From NCBI GenBank assembly GCA_009995595.1, contig JAACPE010000002.1, positions 1 to 64,000 on the forward strand: a stretch of 64,000 nucleotides of DNA. The letters run 5' to 3'. The position numbers and the translations under genes are program-made. This document shows, in pieces, positions 45,848 through 55,005 of the stretch. The notes under the pieces were generated by a model. It did not search any database and was not told the origin of the DNA. It saw nothing but the letters and a program-made list of their open reading frames with translations. The DNA comes from Alphaproteobacteria bacterium (GTDB lineage: Bacteria; Pseudomonadota; Alphaproteobacteria; Micavibrionales; Micavibrionaceae). Within the stretch, counting starts at the first letter, position 1, and the number at the start of each line of letters is the position of its first letter.

Positions 45848-46990
45848 ATGCTTGACGTCCTAGACCTTACCCAAAAAATAATTCAATGCCCTTCAGTGAC
45901 GCCTGAGGATAATGGCGCTCAGGATATTTTAATAAACGCTTTAAAACAGCTTGGCTTTACTATTTATGACCTTCCTTTTGAAGGGGACGGTTCATACCGC
46001 GTTAAAAACTTTTTTGCACGCCTTGGCACAAATTCTCCCCATATTTGTTATGCAGGACATACAGATGTAGTTCCCACAGGAGATGAGAGTTTATGGACCC
46101 ATCCTCCCTTTAGTGGCGCAATTGATGGTGATACACTTTATGGCCGTGGTACATCCGATATGAAGGGCGCAAATGTTGCCTTTGTTGTTGCCATTTCAAA
46201 ATTCCTTGAAGAGCATAAAGACTTTAAAGGGTCTATCAGCTTATTGATTACTGGCGATGAGGAAGCCGATGCCATTAATGGCACAGTAAAAATTTTACGG
46301 TGGATGAAAGACAATAACCATATCCCTGATATGTGCCTTGTTGGTGAATCATCCAACATCAAAGAGCTGGGTGAAGAAATTAAAATTGGACGGCGCGGTT
46401 CAATGCGCGGCGATATTGTCATCAAAGGCAAACAAGGACATGTTGCCTATCCCCATATGGCGGATAATCCCATCCCCCGATTAGCGCTCATCGCTGGCGC
46501 TCTTAGTCATTACGAATTTGACCAAGGGACAAAAGAATTTCCTCCAACCAATTTGGAAATCACCAATATTGATATTGGTAACAAAGCCAGAAATGTTATC
46601 CCAGGCGAAGCAACAATAGAGTTTAATATTCGATTTAACACATTATGGGATTATGAAAGTCTGCTCGCGAAAGTGACAGACATTGTCAGTGAAACCACAA
46701 AGGATTTTGAGATAGAGTCAAGATGCGGTGCAAACCCTTTTCTTACAAAAGAAGGAGCGTGGACAGATATTGTCAAAGATGTCGTAAAAAAACATACAAA
46801 GCGTGAACCTTTTATGAGCACCAGCGGCGGCACATCAGATGCGCGCTTTATTGCAAATTACTGCCCCGTTGTTGAGTTTGGATTAACCAATGAAACAATA
46901 CACCAAATTGATGAGTGTTTAAGGATCAGTGATTTGGAAAAACTTGTTAATATCTACGCCGACATTATTAAAAACGCGATCGAGTCTTAA
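45848..46990 (+). CDS. dapE: Succinyl-diaminopimelate desuccinylase
   Basis: DapE releases LL-diaminopimelate from its succinyl derivative. It is an M20 metallopeptidase: YAGHTDVVPTGD (His-Asp zinc ligand), GRGTSDMKG (Asp), TGDEEADAINGT (catalytic and ligand Glu), ESS and the C-terminal STSGGTSDARF and ETIHQIDEC. The 380-residue length is standard. No ribosome binding site is obvious before the ATG. A strong terminator follows at 47134-47184. Confidence 0.96.
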   Translation: MLDVLDLTQKIIQCPSVTPEDNGAQDILINALKQLGFTIYDLPFEGDGSYRVKNFFARLGTNSPHICYAGHTDVVPTGDESLWTHPPFSGAIDGDTLYGRGTSDMKGANVAFVVAISKFLEEHKDFKGSISLLITGDEEADAINGTVKILRWMKDNNHIPDMCLVGESSNIKELGEEIKIGRRGSMRGDIVIKGKQGHVAYPHMADNPIPRLALIAGALSHYEFDQGTKEFPPTNLEITNIDIGNKARNVIPGEATIEFNIRFNTLWDYESLLAKVTDIVSETTKDFEIESRCGANPFLTKEGAWTDIVKDVVKKHTKREPFMSTSGGTSDARFIANYCPVVEFGLTNETIHQIDECLRISDLEKLVNIYADIIKNAIES

Positions 46991-47133
46991 AAATCCGTAA
47001 CACTTAATTTCGCCGCAAAAAATCATCAAAAAATCATTTTTTTGAACTTTTTTTTGTAACAGTTGATTGGCATTATACGAAGCATCAGATGAAAACATAT
47101 TTTTTTAGGTTTTCTCTTAAATGACCCTGAATT

Positions 47134-47184
47134 TGCCTGCACGTGGTTTTGCCCCCAATTTTTCCATGTGCAGGCATCTTTTTT
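47134..47184. terminator. Strong bidirectional terminator between dapE and truA
   Basis: TGCCTGCACGTGG pairs with CCATGTGCAGGCA (13 bases, one wobble) across a 17-base loop, followed by a T-run. It ends both dapE and the convergent truA transcript. The long GC-rich stem is the most stable in the window. Confidence 0.92.
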
Positions 47185-47191
47185 ATTTAGT

Positions 47192-47950
47192 TCAGTAATG
47201 AATATGCATTAGATAGAGCCCGTCTGGGGGCGCCGTCACGCCGCCAGCCGCACGATCTTTTGCCTTTAATGCCTGAGCCACGTCTTGCTTGCTCCACTTG
47301 CCTTCCCCTACCAATGTCAGTGTGCCCATAATGTTACGCACCATGTGGTGAAGAAAAGCCTGCCCCTCAATATACATCTGGATTTCAGTGCCATTACCAC
47401 TGGGCAGCGTTGTAAAAGAGAGAGTATCAATCGTACGAATGGGGCTTTTTGCCTGACACTCTGCTGCGCGAAAACTTGAAAAATCATGTTCTCCCAAAAA
47501 AATATCTGCGGCATCAATCATGGCATCAATATCGAGTTTGCGTTTAAAATGCCATGCTCGTCCTCTGTCTAATGTTAAAAAAGAGGGACGATTTATAAGG
47601 CGGTACATATATAGTTTTTTGTGAGCAGAAAAACGCGCATGATAATCGGAAACCACTTCTTGCGCCTTAATCACAGAAATTGGTTGGGGCCTTAAATGTG
47701 CGTTAATGGCCTTGGCCAGTTCATAGCCACTAATATCGCGATCCCCATAATCAAGATCAAAATGCGCCACCTGACCAAGTGCATGGACACCAGCATCTGT
47801 TCGACTTGCTCCTACAATGCCAATATCTTGCTGGCAAAATTTGTAAATCGCCTTTTGAATTTCATCTTGAATTGTAGGCACGTTATCTTGGCGTTGCCAC
47901 CCCGCATAATCGGCGCCGTTATATTCAATTGTGATCTTCCAGCGTTTCAT
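47192..47950 (-). CDS. truA: tRNA pseudouridine(38-40) synthase
   Basis: TruA modifies uridines 38-40 in the anticodon stem. The catalytic Asp is in GASRTDAGVHALGQ (residues about 47-60); EYNGADYAGWQRQ precedes it and FLHHMVRNIMGTL is near the C-terminus. Length 252 is normal. It overlaps fmt by 4 bases (ATGA), forming a translationally coupled def-fmt-truA cluster. Confidence 0.96.
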   Translation of the reverse strand: MKRWKITIEYNGADYAGWQRQDNVPTIQDEIQKAIYKFCQQDIGIVGASRTDAGVHALGQVAHFDLDYGDRDISGYELAKAINAHLRPQPISVIKAQEVVSDYHARFSAHKKLYMYRLINRPSFLTLDRGRAWHFKRKLDIDAMIDAADIFLGEHDFSSFRAAECQAKSPIRTIDTLSFTTLPSGNGTEIQMYIEGQAFLHHMVRNIMGTLTLVGEGKWSKQDVAQALKAKDRAAGGVTAPPDGLYLMHIHY

Positions 47951-48885
47951 TTTAAACGCTTGCCAATATTAAGGTAACCACCATTTATAGCCGAGGTGAC
48001 ATCCATTGTTTTTTTATTTTCAGGTTGCACACGGATAAGCTGAATACCTTTTTTATCGCCGCAAACAACAACACCTCTATCTAAAACGCTCCCCGTGTCA
48101 TACGAAAATATGTCATCAATTATAGTAGCTTCGACAACTTTCAATCGTTTGTTTTGCTCTGTATCACACCATGTTCCTGGCCATGGATTAAGGGCGCGTA
48201 TTTGCCGATCAATCTTTATAGCAGTTTGAAGCCAGTCAATTTTACCTTCTTCTTTTTTCAGCATATGGGCGTAAGTCACACCATCACTATCTTGCGCTGC
48301 AGATGTCAAACAGCCTTCTTGGGCGAGTGTTTTAATAACCTCTGCAATCATCTGCGCCCCCATTTGGGCAAGGTCATCATGTAACATAGAGGCTGTTGTT
48401 TTATCAGTGACTTCCACATCACGCTTTAAGATTTCTGGGCCTGTATCAAGCCCTTTTTCCATCTGCATAATCGTCACGCCGCTTTTTTTATCACCCGCCA
48501 TAATGGCGCGTTGAATAGGCGCCGCGCCGCGCCAACGTGGCAAGAGCGAGGCATGAATATTAATACAGCCATGCTTGGGTGCCTTCAAAATACTTTCAGG
48601 TAAAATAAGTCCATAAGCAGCAACCACAGCAATATCGAGATTGAGGTCCAAAAAATTTTGAATATCTTCAAGATTTTTAAAATGAAGCGGGTAACGTACT
48701 TCTATCCCGGCTTCTTCGGCACATAAATGAACGGCAGATTTCTGTACTTGTTGGCCGCGCCCTTTTGGCCTTGGCGGCTGAGTGTAAACACAGACAAGAT
48801 CATGCTCACAGTCCATAAGCGTCTTAAGAGCCCCGACTGAAAAATCAGGAGTTCCCATATAGGCGATGCGTAATTTTTTTCTCAT
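47947..48885 (-). CDS. fmt: Methionyl-tRNA formyltransferase
   Basis: Fmt formylates initiator Met-tRNA using 10-formyltetrahydrofolate. The start RIAYMGTPDFSVG, the folate-binding INIHASLLPRWRGAAPIQRA with the catalytic Asn-His, and IMQMEKGLDTG are present; the C-terminal domain binds tRNA. Length 312. It follows def after 10 bases, the usual pairing. Confidence 0.97.
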   Translation of the reverse strand: MRKKLRIAYMGTPDFSVGALKTLMDCEHDLVCVYTQPPRPKGRGQQVQKSAVHLCAEEAGIEVRYPLHFKNLEDIQNFLDLNLDIAVVAAYGLILPESILKAPKHGCINIHASLLPRWRGAAPIQRAIMAGDKKSGVTIMQMEKGLDTGPEILKRDVEVTDKTTASMLHDDLAQMGAQMIAEVIKTLAQEGCLTSAAQDSDGVTYAHMLKKEEGKIDWLQTAIKIDRQIRALNPWPGTWCDTEQNKRLKVVEATIIDDIFSYDTGSVLDRGVVVCGDKKGIQLIRVQPENKKTMDVTSAINGGYLNIGKRLK

Positions 48886-48895
48886 AATTAGAGTA

Positions 48896-49543
48896 TTAAA
48901 GTGCTTGGCTATCTTTTTGAAGCTTTTTCATACGCTTCATAATCATATTACGTTTCAGGCTTGAGATATGGTCAACAAATAATATGCCATTCAAGTGATC
49001 CAGCTCATGCTGAACACAGTGCCCATCAAGGCCTTCAAACAACCCTTCTTGTTTTTGTCCGCTTACATCTAGGTACTCAACACGTACACTCGCAGGGCGG
49101 ATAACATCAGCATATTGTTTTGGGATAGACAGACAGCCCTCTTCATAGACAGAGCGTTGATCTGATAGCCACACAATTTCCGGATTGATCATTACGATAG
49201 GATTCTGGGCAGGCGGGGTGTCTTCATCACGCTCACCACTGCGATAACCTGCATCTATGGTCAGCACGCCGTCTATTTCCTGACCAAAGCGCCAGCAATC
49301 TTTGGGTACATCCATTACAAAAATACGGTTTAAAATACCGACTTGGTTTGCCGCAAGGCCGATTCCTTTATCTGCGTACATACTGGTAATCATACGCTCG
49401 ACCTGTACTTTAATAGCGTCATCAATCGTTTGGATTTCATGCGCCACCTGCTTTAAAACAGGATCAGGCACTTTCACGACCTCATACGGCTTAATTGTAT
49501 TATGCGGCTCTGTTGTCATTTGTTTCATCGTCCAGCGTATCAT
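48896..49543 (-). CDS. def: Peptide deformylase with an internal insertion
   Basis: Def removes the N-formyl group from nascent proteins. The three motifs are intact: GIGLAANQVG (60-69), EGCLS (Cys137 metal ligand) and QHELDH (H179, E180, H183). Between the first two motifs (about 81-113) is an acidic, Trp/Gly-rich stretch that is longer than in typical enzymes, raising length to 215. The first Met codons at 49543, 49528 and 49519 are all possible; the first overlaps rmuC by 44 bases. Confidence 0.95.
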   Translation of the reverse strand: MIRWTMKQMTTEPHNTIKPYEVVKVPDPVLKQVAHEIQTIDDAIKVQVERMITSMYADKGIGLAANQVGILNRIFVMDVPKDCWRFGQEIDGVLTIDAGYRSGERDEDTPPAQNPIVMINPEIVWLSDQRSVYEEGCLSIPKQYADVIRPASVRVEYLDVSGQKQEGLFEGLDGHCVQHELDHLNGILFVDHISSLKRNMIMKRMKKLQKDSQAL

Positions 49544-50867
49544 CCGCCATTATTAAATTTTGGGGTAAAGATTTTGATGTCTTCACACCAAGTGTCTTTA
49601 AATTTTCCGTACGCGTTAGAATATTACCCTTACCCGTTGAAAGCTTATTCATAGCGCCTTCATAGGTATTTTCAAGGATTTTTAACTGCCCGCCTATTTT
49701 TTCCATATCGCCTACAAAGCCTACAATTTTATCATAAAGCGCGCCCCCTTTTTGGGCGATCTCAACCGCATTTTGATTTTGATCAACAAGGCGCCAGAGC
49801 GATGAGATTGTTTTAAGCGATGAAAACAATGTTGACGGGCAAACAATAGCAACGCCCTTATCCCATGCGAACTGGTGTACCTCCCGATCCTCTTGTAGGG
49901 CAAGCATATAAGCGCTTTCAATAGGCATGAACATGAGCACAAAATCGGGTGTACCAAGCTTATCTGTATCTTGATAGCGACGCTTTTCAAGATCTCTTAC
50001 ATGCTGTTTTACGGAGGATAAAAATTGACTTAAGTGCGAAGGACGCAATGATTCTTCAAGCTCGCTGTGATAGCGCTCATAATGTGTCAATGAGACTTTT
50101 GAATCTAAAATGACATGCTTATTTTCTGGCAGATTAATGACGACATCTGGTTTTTGAATGCGCCCGGATTCTAAATCTTTCAATCCAAGGCCTGTCCCTT
50201 GCAATACATAATCAATATTTTTACGAAGCCCTGAATCTTCGAGCAGTTTTTCAAGTACAATCTCCCCCCAATCCCCTTGGGTTTTACTATCGCCTTTGAG
50301 GGCTTTAGCAAGTCCTTCAGCTTGGCTGGCGAGCTGACTATTGGCATCGACGATCATCTTAATTTGCTCTTTTAAGGCAAATTGCTCATTAGCTTGTTTC
50401 CCAAATGAGTCTTCAACTTTTTTATGAAAGTCGTTTAGCTTTTCTTTTAGTGGGTTTAACAACGTATTCAAGCTTTCAGAAGATTGTGCTTTAAATTTTT
50501 CTGATTTCTCATCAAATATCTTATTGGCAAGATTTTCAAACTGAAGGGAGAATTTTTCTTCCAGCTTTTCTAAATTTGCACGACCTTCTGATATCTGCTT
50601 AATCAGACTTTCTTTTTCAGTCTGCGTACGTACAAGCTCTTGCTGTACGTGTGATAGTTTTTCTTCGGTAAGACGTTTTTCAGCCTCAAGCTTTGATAAG
50701 ATGTCGTCTTGATTCTCAAGATGATCCTGCAAGCGGTTATTATCAGATTTAAGTGCCCCGCTTCGCCATAACCATAACATGAAAGCCAGAACAGACACTA
50801 ATCCAGCACCCAGCATTACTGAGAACGGATCAAATGTAATATTGCCTAAAACGATTTCCTGATTCAT
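49500..50867 (-). CDS. rmuC: RmuC-family DNA recombination protein
   Basis: RmuC proteins limit recombination at inverted repeats and carry a PD-(D/E)XK-like nuclease core. A membrane anchor near the N-terminus (FSVMLGAGLVSVLAFMLWLW) precedes a long coiled coil (about 50-190) and the core with GDWGEIVLEKLLEDSGL, KPDVVINLPENKHVILDSKVS and FVLMFMPIESAY. I start it at ATG 50867; the frame extends to a TTG at 50927, but that would add a second doubtful helix and overlap the divergent gene. Confidence 0.92.
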   Translation of the reverse strand: MNQEIVLGNITFDPFSVMLGAGLVSVLAFMLWLWRSGALKSDNNRLQDHLENQDDILSKLEAEKRLTEEKLSHVQQELVRTQTEKESLIKQISEGRANLEKLEEKFSLQFENLANKIFDEKSEKFKAQSSESLNTLLNPLKEKLNDFHKKVEDSFGKQANEQFALKEQIKMIVDANSQLASQAEGLAKALKGDSKTQGDWGEIVLEKLLEDSGLRKNIDYVLQGTGLGLKDLESGRIQKPDVVINLPENKHVILDSKVSLTHYERYHSELEESLRPSHLSQFLSSVKQHVRDLEKRRYQDTDKLGTPDFVLMFMPIESAYMLALQEDREVHQFAWDKGVAIVCPSTLFSSLKTISSLWRLVDQNQNAVEIAQKGGALYDKIVGFVGDMEKIGGQLKILENTYEGAMNKLSTGKGNILTRTENLKTLGVKTSKSLPQNLIMADDTLDDETNDNRAA

Positions 50868-50907
50868 GATAGAATAGAGAATAAACGCAATAAGGACACA
50901 TAAGCAA

Positions 50908-51639
50908 ATGTTTTCAACGGTTTTCAAGCCTTTTCGCAGTCATAAAAGCCTAAGAGTGCCTGATCGTGAAGACGGCAATGCGATGATATACGTGTTATTG
51001 GCGATTGCCCTTTTTGGAATTCTTACCGCAACGCTCTCTGGGCAAAACAACGATGCAGATGGTCAAGATATTGATGATGAGCAAATCGAGTTTTATGCAA
51101 GCGAGCTTCTTGAGTATTCAGCCGCCGCAAAAAGCGTTATCGACCAAATGCTCATCACAGGGTCAACAATTAATGATCTAGATTTTATAGACCCATCAAG
51201 TGCCGGTTTTGATACGCCGCCCCATATCCATAAAGTATTTCACCCAAGTGGTGGGGGCTTGACATATCAACCAGATTTAAATGACAAGATAAAAAGCGAA
51301 GTAAACACTCAGCCGCCTGCTGGCGTTTATATAGGGCATTTCAATAACGTTGAGTGGAGCACTTCAACAGCCAATGATGTTATGTTGACCATGTATCAAA
51401 TCAAAGAAGAGATATGCAATAAAATAAATCAAAAGCTACACAACCTAACGACCATGCCAGCAATTTGGCATTTTCCCGAACAAGAAGTATTAGTAAGTGG
51501 CTCTGTAACAAACCATGTATCTGGGAGTAACGTGGATTTGAGCTTAGCCTCATGCCCAGACTGTGAAGGTCACATACAGTTATGTGTGCAAGGACAGTTG
51601 GGTTTTTACTCTTTCTACACTATCCTTGCTGCTCGATGA
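50908..51639 (+). CDS. Pilin-like secreted/anchored protein, family copy 3
   Basis: This is the third member of the family at 10886 and 16205. A basic leader ends in EDGN and joins a hydrophobic helix (about residues 25-43: MIYVLLAIALFGILTATL). The outer domain has the shared landmarks: helix with Tyr and Glu, DFIDP, HKVFHPSGGG, C-x3-N (ICNKIN), a late CPDC pair, QLCVQG and an ending of ILAAR. AAGGA lies 11 bases before ATG. Its 3' end overlaps convergent engB by 20 bases. Copies 2 and 3 are more alike at the N-terminus than copy 1. Confidence 0.62.
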   Translation: MFSTVFKPFRSHKSLRVPDREDGNAMIYVLLAIALFGILTATLSGQNNDADGQDIDDEQIEFYASELLEYSAAAKSVIDQMLITGSTINDLDFIDPSSAGFDTPPHIHKVFHPSGGGLTYQPDLNDKIKSEVNTQPPAGVYIGHFNNVEWSTSTANDVMLTMYQIKEEICNKINQKLHNLTTMPAIWHFPEQEVLVSGSVTNHVSGSNVDLSLASCPDCEGHIQLCVQGQLGFYSFYTILAAR

Positions 51640-52264
51640 TTGTGGCACGAAACTCTTCTATGCCTGTATTTTTAATAGAGCTTGTTGCGAGAACTTCGGG
51701 ATAAGCGGCGGGGTGTTTTTTAAGAGTAGCAATAATGCTCGCTTTAAGCTCTTCTAATTTTTTACCCTTATCACATTTGGTTAAAATAACTTGATACGTT
51801 ACTGCGGCTCTATCAAGCATATCCATGAGTTCTTCATCACTTTCTTTCATACCATGGCGTGAATCAACCAAGATGAACACACGGCGTAAATTTGGCCGTC
51901 CTTGAAGATAAGAAAAAATAAGCTTATTCCACTCTTCCCGCTGTGATTTTGAAACCTGAGCATATCCATATCCGGGCATATCAACCAAATACATTAAACC
52001 GCCTAAATCAAAGAAATTAAGTTGTTGCGTGCGCCCTGGTGTATTGGAAGTCCGCGCCAAATCTTTTCGGTTTGTAATGGTATTAATTAAAGACGACTTG
52101 CCTACATTAGAGCGCCCTGCAAAGGCAACCTCCGCCCGATCAGAGGGGGGGAGTTGCTCTAAACCCGCAACACCCAAGACAAAATCAACAGGCCCTGCAA
52201 AAATTTTACGTGCCTTTTCGATATGAAAAGGAAGAAATTTTGGATGTTCATCTGGTATATGCAC
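51620..52264 (-). CDS. engB: Ribosome-assembly GTPase YsxC/EngB
   Basis: EngB is an essential GTPase for 50S maturation. G1 is GRSNVGKSS, G3 DMPGYG and G4 TKCDKGKK. The N-terminal extension (FLPFHIEKARKIF) is usual. It follows yidC after 2 bases in the rpmH-rnpA-yidD-yidC-engB order. Confidence 0.95.
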   Translation of the reverse strand: MHIPDEHPKFLPFHIEKARKIFAGPVDFVLGVAGLEQLPPSDRAEVAFAGRSNVGKSSLINTITNRKDLARTSNTPGRTQQLNFFDLGGLMYLVDMPGYGYAQVSKSQREEWNKLIFSYLQGRPNLRRVFILVDSRHGMKESDEELMDMLDRAAVTYQVILTKCDKGKKLEELKASIIATLKKHPAAYPEVLATSSIKNTGIEEFRATIIEQQG

Positions 52265-52266
52265 GG

Positions 52267-54219
52267 CTATTTTTTCTTCTTCGGCTTTTGAACCGTTTTC
52301 TTTTTGGGTTTTGGCTTTGATACCGTCACAAGCTTATCATCTTCAACTTTTTTAGGCTTTAGATTTTGCCCTTTTAACGGCTTGCCGTTTTTATCAACTT
52401 TGATGCCATCGGCTTTTAACTGTGCCTGATAATCATCCCATGCTTTTTGTTTGCGCTCTAACTCCTTGGCGGCTTCGGCCTTCATTTTAGAACGATTGAA
52501 GATGTAAACATCAACACCCATGCGTCGCATGATGATATATTGCTGTATGGTTGAAAATAAATTGTTAAACGTCCAGTAAATTACAAGACCCGCTGCAAAT
52601 TTTGCCAAAACAAAGGTCATCACCCATGGCAAAATGGCAATCATTTGTGCCTGCATTTTGTCAGGCGGCGGCGGGTTTAACTGACGTTGCACAAGCATCG
52701 TAATCAACATGAGGCATGGCCAAACACCAATCATAAAGAAAGACGGCGGATCCCATGGAATAACTCCGAATAGATTGAAAACTGTCGTTGGATCGGGCGC
52801 AGATAAATCCTGAATCCATCCAAAGAATGGGGCGTGACGCATTTCAATCGTGTTGGATAGCACCTTAAAAAGCGCAAAGAAAATCGGTATCTGAATGAGA
52901 ATAGGCAAACATCCAGCCATCGGATTCACTTTTTCTTTTTGATAAAGCGCTACCAGTTCTTGCTGCATTTTTGTTTTATCATCCGCATATTTTTCACGCA
53001 TCTCGGCCATTTGTGGGCCAAGCTCTTTCATGCGAGCAAATGAGCGGAACGACGTATTGGCCAGTGGGAACACACAAATACGCAGAACAATAGTAAACAT
53101 AATGATGGCAATACCAAAATTGCCAACAAGTCCATAAAAGAAATTAATCACGGCAAAGAACGGACGCGTTAAGAAATAAAACAATCCAAAATCGACCGCC
53201 AAATCAAAATGAGAGACACCCCATTCTTTCTCATAACTTTCAAGCAAGGCGAGTTTTTTAGCGCCCGCAAAAACATTTGTCTCAAACGTGGCGCTCTGCC
53301 CTTTTTCTATAGTGCGGCCCTGACCTGTAATGTCAATTTGGTATTTACCTTTAATATTATCATTAGCGGCCTTAATGTAGTTTGTACGATAAGTAACCAG
53401 CTCTTTTTGATCAGGGACAATAGCCGTCAGCCAGTATTTACCGACAAGGCCTGTCCAGCCTGTTGAACCAACGGCTTGATATTTTGGCTCTTTTTCTAAC
53501 TTACGGTAATCAGGGTCTTGCATTTTGCCGTCCACATAAGTTGTTGGACCTTCATGAACAATCCAGCGACCTTCGTAACCTTCAGGCAGGCCGCGCTGCA
53601 TGATTAAACCATAAGGAAAAAGCGTAACCGTTTCATTACCAGTGTTGGTCACTGTTTGTTTTACGCTGATCCCGTAATCTTTTGTCAGTGTAAAACGACG
53701 CTCAAACAAAAGCCCCTGGCCATTATTCCATGTCAATGTAACATCTTGATCAGGCGTTAAAATATTTCTATTCGATTGCCAAACTGTATCTTTATCTGGC
53801 GTCTTGATTGACGGTTCTTTTGGTACCCAGCCATATTCGATATATTGTGGATGTGCAGATTGAGAGGGTGATAAAATAACGACATGCTCTTTGCCCCCTA
53901 CTTTTTTATAATAATTTTGAAGGCTAAGATCATCAAGACGCGCGCCAGTAAGGTTAATTGAACCAAAAACTAAATCATTTTTTACTGCAACGCGTTTTGT
54001 TTCTTGAATAATTTCTTCACGCGGGCGCTCTATCGTATCTTCATTTTGAAAATTTTCTTTTGATATTTGCGCAGCCACAACTTGCGCTGCTTTAATTTGT
54101 TCTAATTTAGGTTTGAGAATGAAACTGTCATAAGAAATCCAGAGCAAAATCGACAATACCCCAAATATAATGAGGTTACGCATGTCTTGAGGATGCATTT
54201 TATTTGGGTCGTTATTCAT
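52267..54219 (-). CDS. yidC: Membrane protein insertase YidC
   Basis: YidC inserts and folds inner-membrane proteins with or without Sec. The N-terminal helix (RNLIIFGVLSILLWISY) precedes a large periplasmic domain (about 60-350) and the conserved five-helix Oxa1 core with GCLPILIQIPIFFALFKVL and the later FAAGLVIYWTFNN. The tail is highly Lys-rich, which in YidC binds ribosomes. ATG 54219 is chosen over an in-frame codon four residues earlier. A nested hairpin lies in its 5' leader. Confidence 0.96.
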   Translation of the reverse strand: MNNDPNKMHPQDMRNLIIFGVLSILLWISYDSFILKPKLEQIKAAQVVAAQISKENFQNEDTIERPREEIIQETKRVAVKNDLVFGSINLTGARLDDLSLQNYYKKVGGKEHVVILSPSQSAHPQYIEYGWVPKEPSIKTPDKDTVWQSNRNILTPDQDVTLTWNNGQGLLFERRFTLTKDYGISVKQTVTNTGNETVTLFPYGLIMQRGLPEGYEGRWIVHEGPTTYVDGKMQDPDYRKLEKEPKYQAVGSTGWTGLVGKYWLTAIVPDQKELVTYRTNYIKAANDNIKGKYQIDITGQGRTIEKGQSATFETNVFAGAKKLALLESYEKEWGVSHFDLAVDFGLFYFLTRPFFAVINFFYGLVGNFGIAIIMFTIVLRICVFPLANTSFRSFARMKELGPQMAEMREKYADDKTKMQQELVALYQKEKVNPMAGCLPILIQIPIFFALFKVLSNTIEMRHAPFFGWIQDLSAPDPTTVFNLFGVIPWDPPSFFMIGVWPCLMLITMLVQRQLNPPPPDKMQAQMIAILPWVMTFVLAKFAAGLVIYWTFNNLFSTIQQYIIMRRMGVDVYIFNRSKMKAEAAKELERKQKAWDDYQAQLKADGIKVDKNGKPLKGQNLKPKKVEDDKLVTVSKPKPKKKTVQKPKKKK

Positions 54220-54238
54220 GTCAGCTCCCACTGATTTA

Positions 54239-54285
54239 GCCTATTATTTTGCTGTATTTAATACACAGCAATTGAAATGATAGGC
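54239..54285 (-). promoter_or_regulatory. Nested hairpin in the yidD-yidC gap
   Basis: Outer arms GCCTAT and ATAGGC enclose inner arms TTGCTGT and ACAGCAA. The structure ends about 19 bases before the yidC start on the minus strand. It lacks a T-run, so it might be a processing or regulatory element. Confidence 0.45.
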
Positions 54286-54311
54286 GTTTATAGACTAAGG
54301 GCGCGGCGCTT

Positions 54312-54545
54312 TCAATCCTTGGGTTTTTTTAATTCTGGCACGGGGTCAATATGGTCACCTTTGTGATAAGGATGACATTTCATAAGACGCTTTACCGTTA
54401 AATAAAGCCCCTTGATACTGCCATGGCGCTCTATTGCCTCCAAAGCATAGGCTGAGCAGGTCGGATAAAAGCGGCAGGATTGGCCCATCATCGGCGATAT
54501 AAGCCAGCAATATCCTTTAACCAACGTTTTGAGGATTATCTTCAC
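54312..54545 (-). CDS. yidD: Membrane protein insertion efficiency factor YidD
   Basis: YidD aids YidC-dependent insertion at the inner face of the membrane. The small basic protein (77) has an amphipathic N-terminal helix, the CRFYPTCSAYALEA motif and the CHPYHKGDHIDPVP end. It overlaps rnpA by 29 bases, as in many genomes. Confidence 0.96.
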   Translation of the reverse strand: MKIILKTLVKGYCWLISPMMGQSCRFYPTCSAYALEAIERHGSIKGLYLTVKRLMKCHPYHKGDHIDPVPELKKPKD

Positions 54546-54906
54546 GCATTAAATCCAATCTTTTCACACACCAAACCATCTCTTTTTTAAGGGTTTCAAA
54601 TGGCATAGATATTGTATCGCTACGGGCAATAAAGACATAATCATAGTTATTTGCTGCACAATTGGGCAAAATTTCTGCTATGGCAGCCCTTAAGCGGCGC
54701 TTAACCCGATTTCGATCAACGGCCAATTTATGGAGTTTTTTTGTAACGACAAGGCCAAAACGCTGACCAAGGCCGTCATTCTCACAAACCTGAACAATAA
54801 ATGCTTTTGCAATCCATTTACGGCCCATCTTCTGCACATGCAAGAAATCCGCCCGCTTTTTAATCGAGCTCAGTTTAATAGAACTCTCCTGAGGGCTAGT
54901 GGCCAT
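54517..54906 (-). CDS. rnpA: Ribonuclease P protein component
   Basis: RnpA assists RNase P RNA in cutting tRNA 5' leaders. The RNR signature is DRNVKRRLRAAIAE (about 73-86). The fold starts at KRADFLHVQK. The 129-residue length is normal. It follows rpmH after a hairpin that could be a partial terminator. Confidence 0.95.
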   Translation of the reverse strand: MATSPQESSIKLSSIKKRADFLHVQKMGRKWIAKAFIVQVCENDGLGQRFGLVVTKKLHKLAVDRNRVKRRLRAAIAEILPNCAANNYDYVFIARSDTISMPFETLKKEMVWCVKRLDLMREDNPQNVG

Positions 54907-54934
54907 TTAGACTAACTTTTTCGACTTTAAACAT

Positions 54935-54961
54935 AAAAAAAGGCTATCACAGCCTTTTTTT
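54935..54961. terminator. Hairpin/attenuator between rpmH and rnpA
   Basis: An A-run and GGCT, loop ATCAC, AGCC and a T-run form a symmetric 11-base hairpin. It may let most transcripts end after rpmH so the ribosomal protein is made in excess over RnpA. Confidence 0.78.
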
Positions 54962-55005
54962 CATACAACTTATAAATCAAAGGAAAATACTCCAATGATC
55001 TTCAT

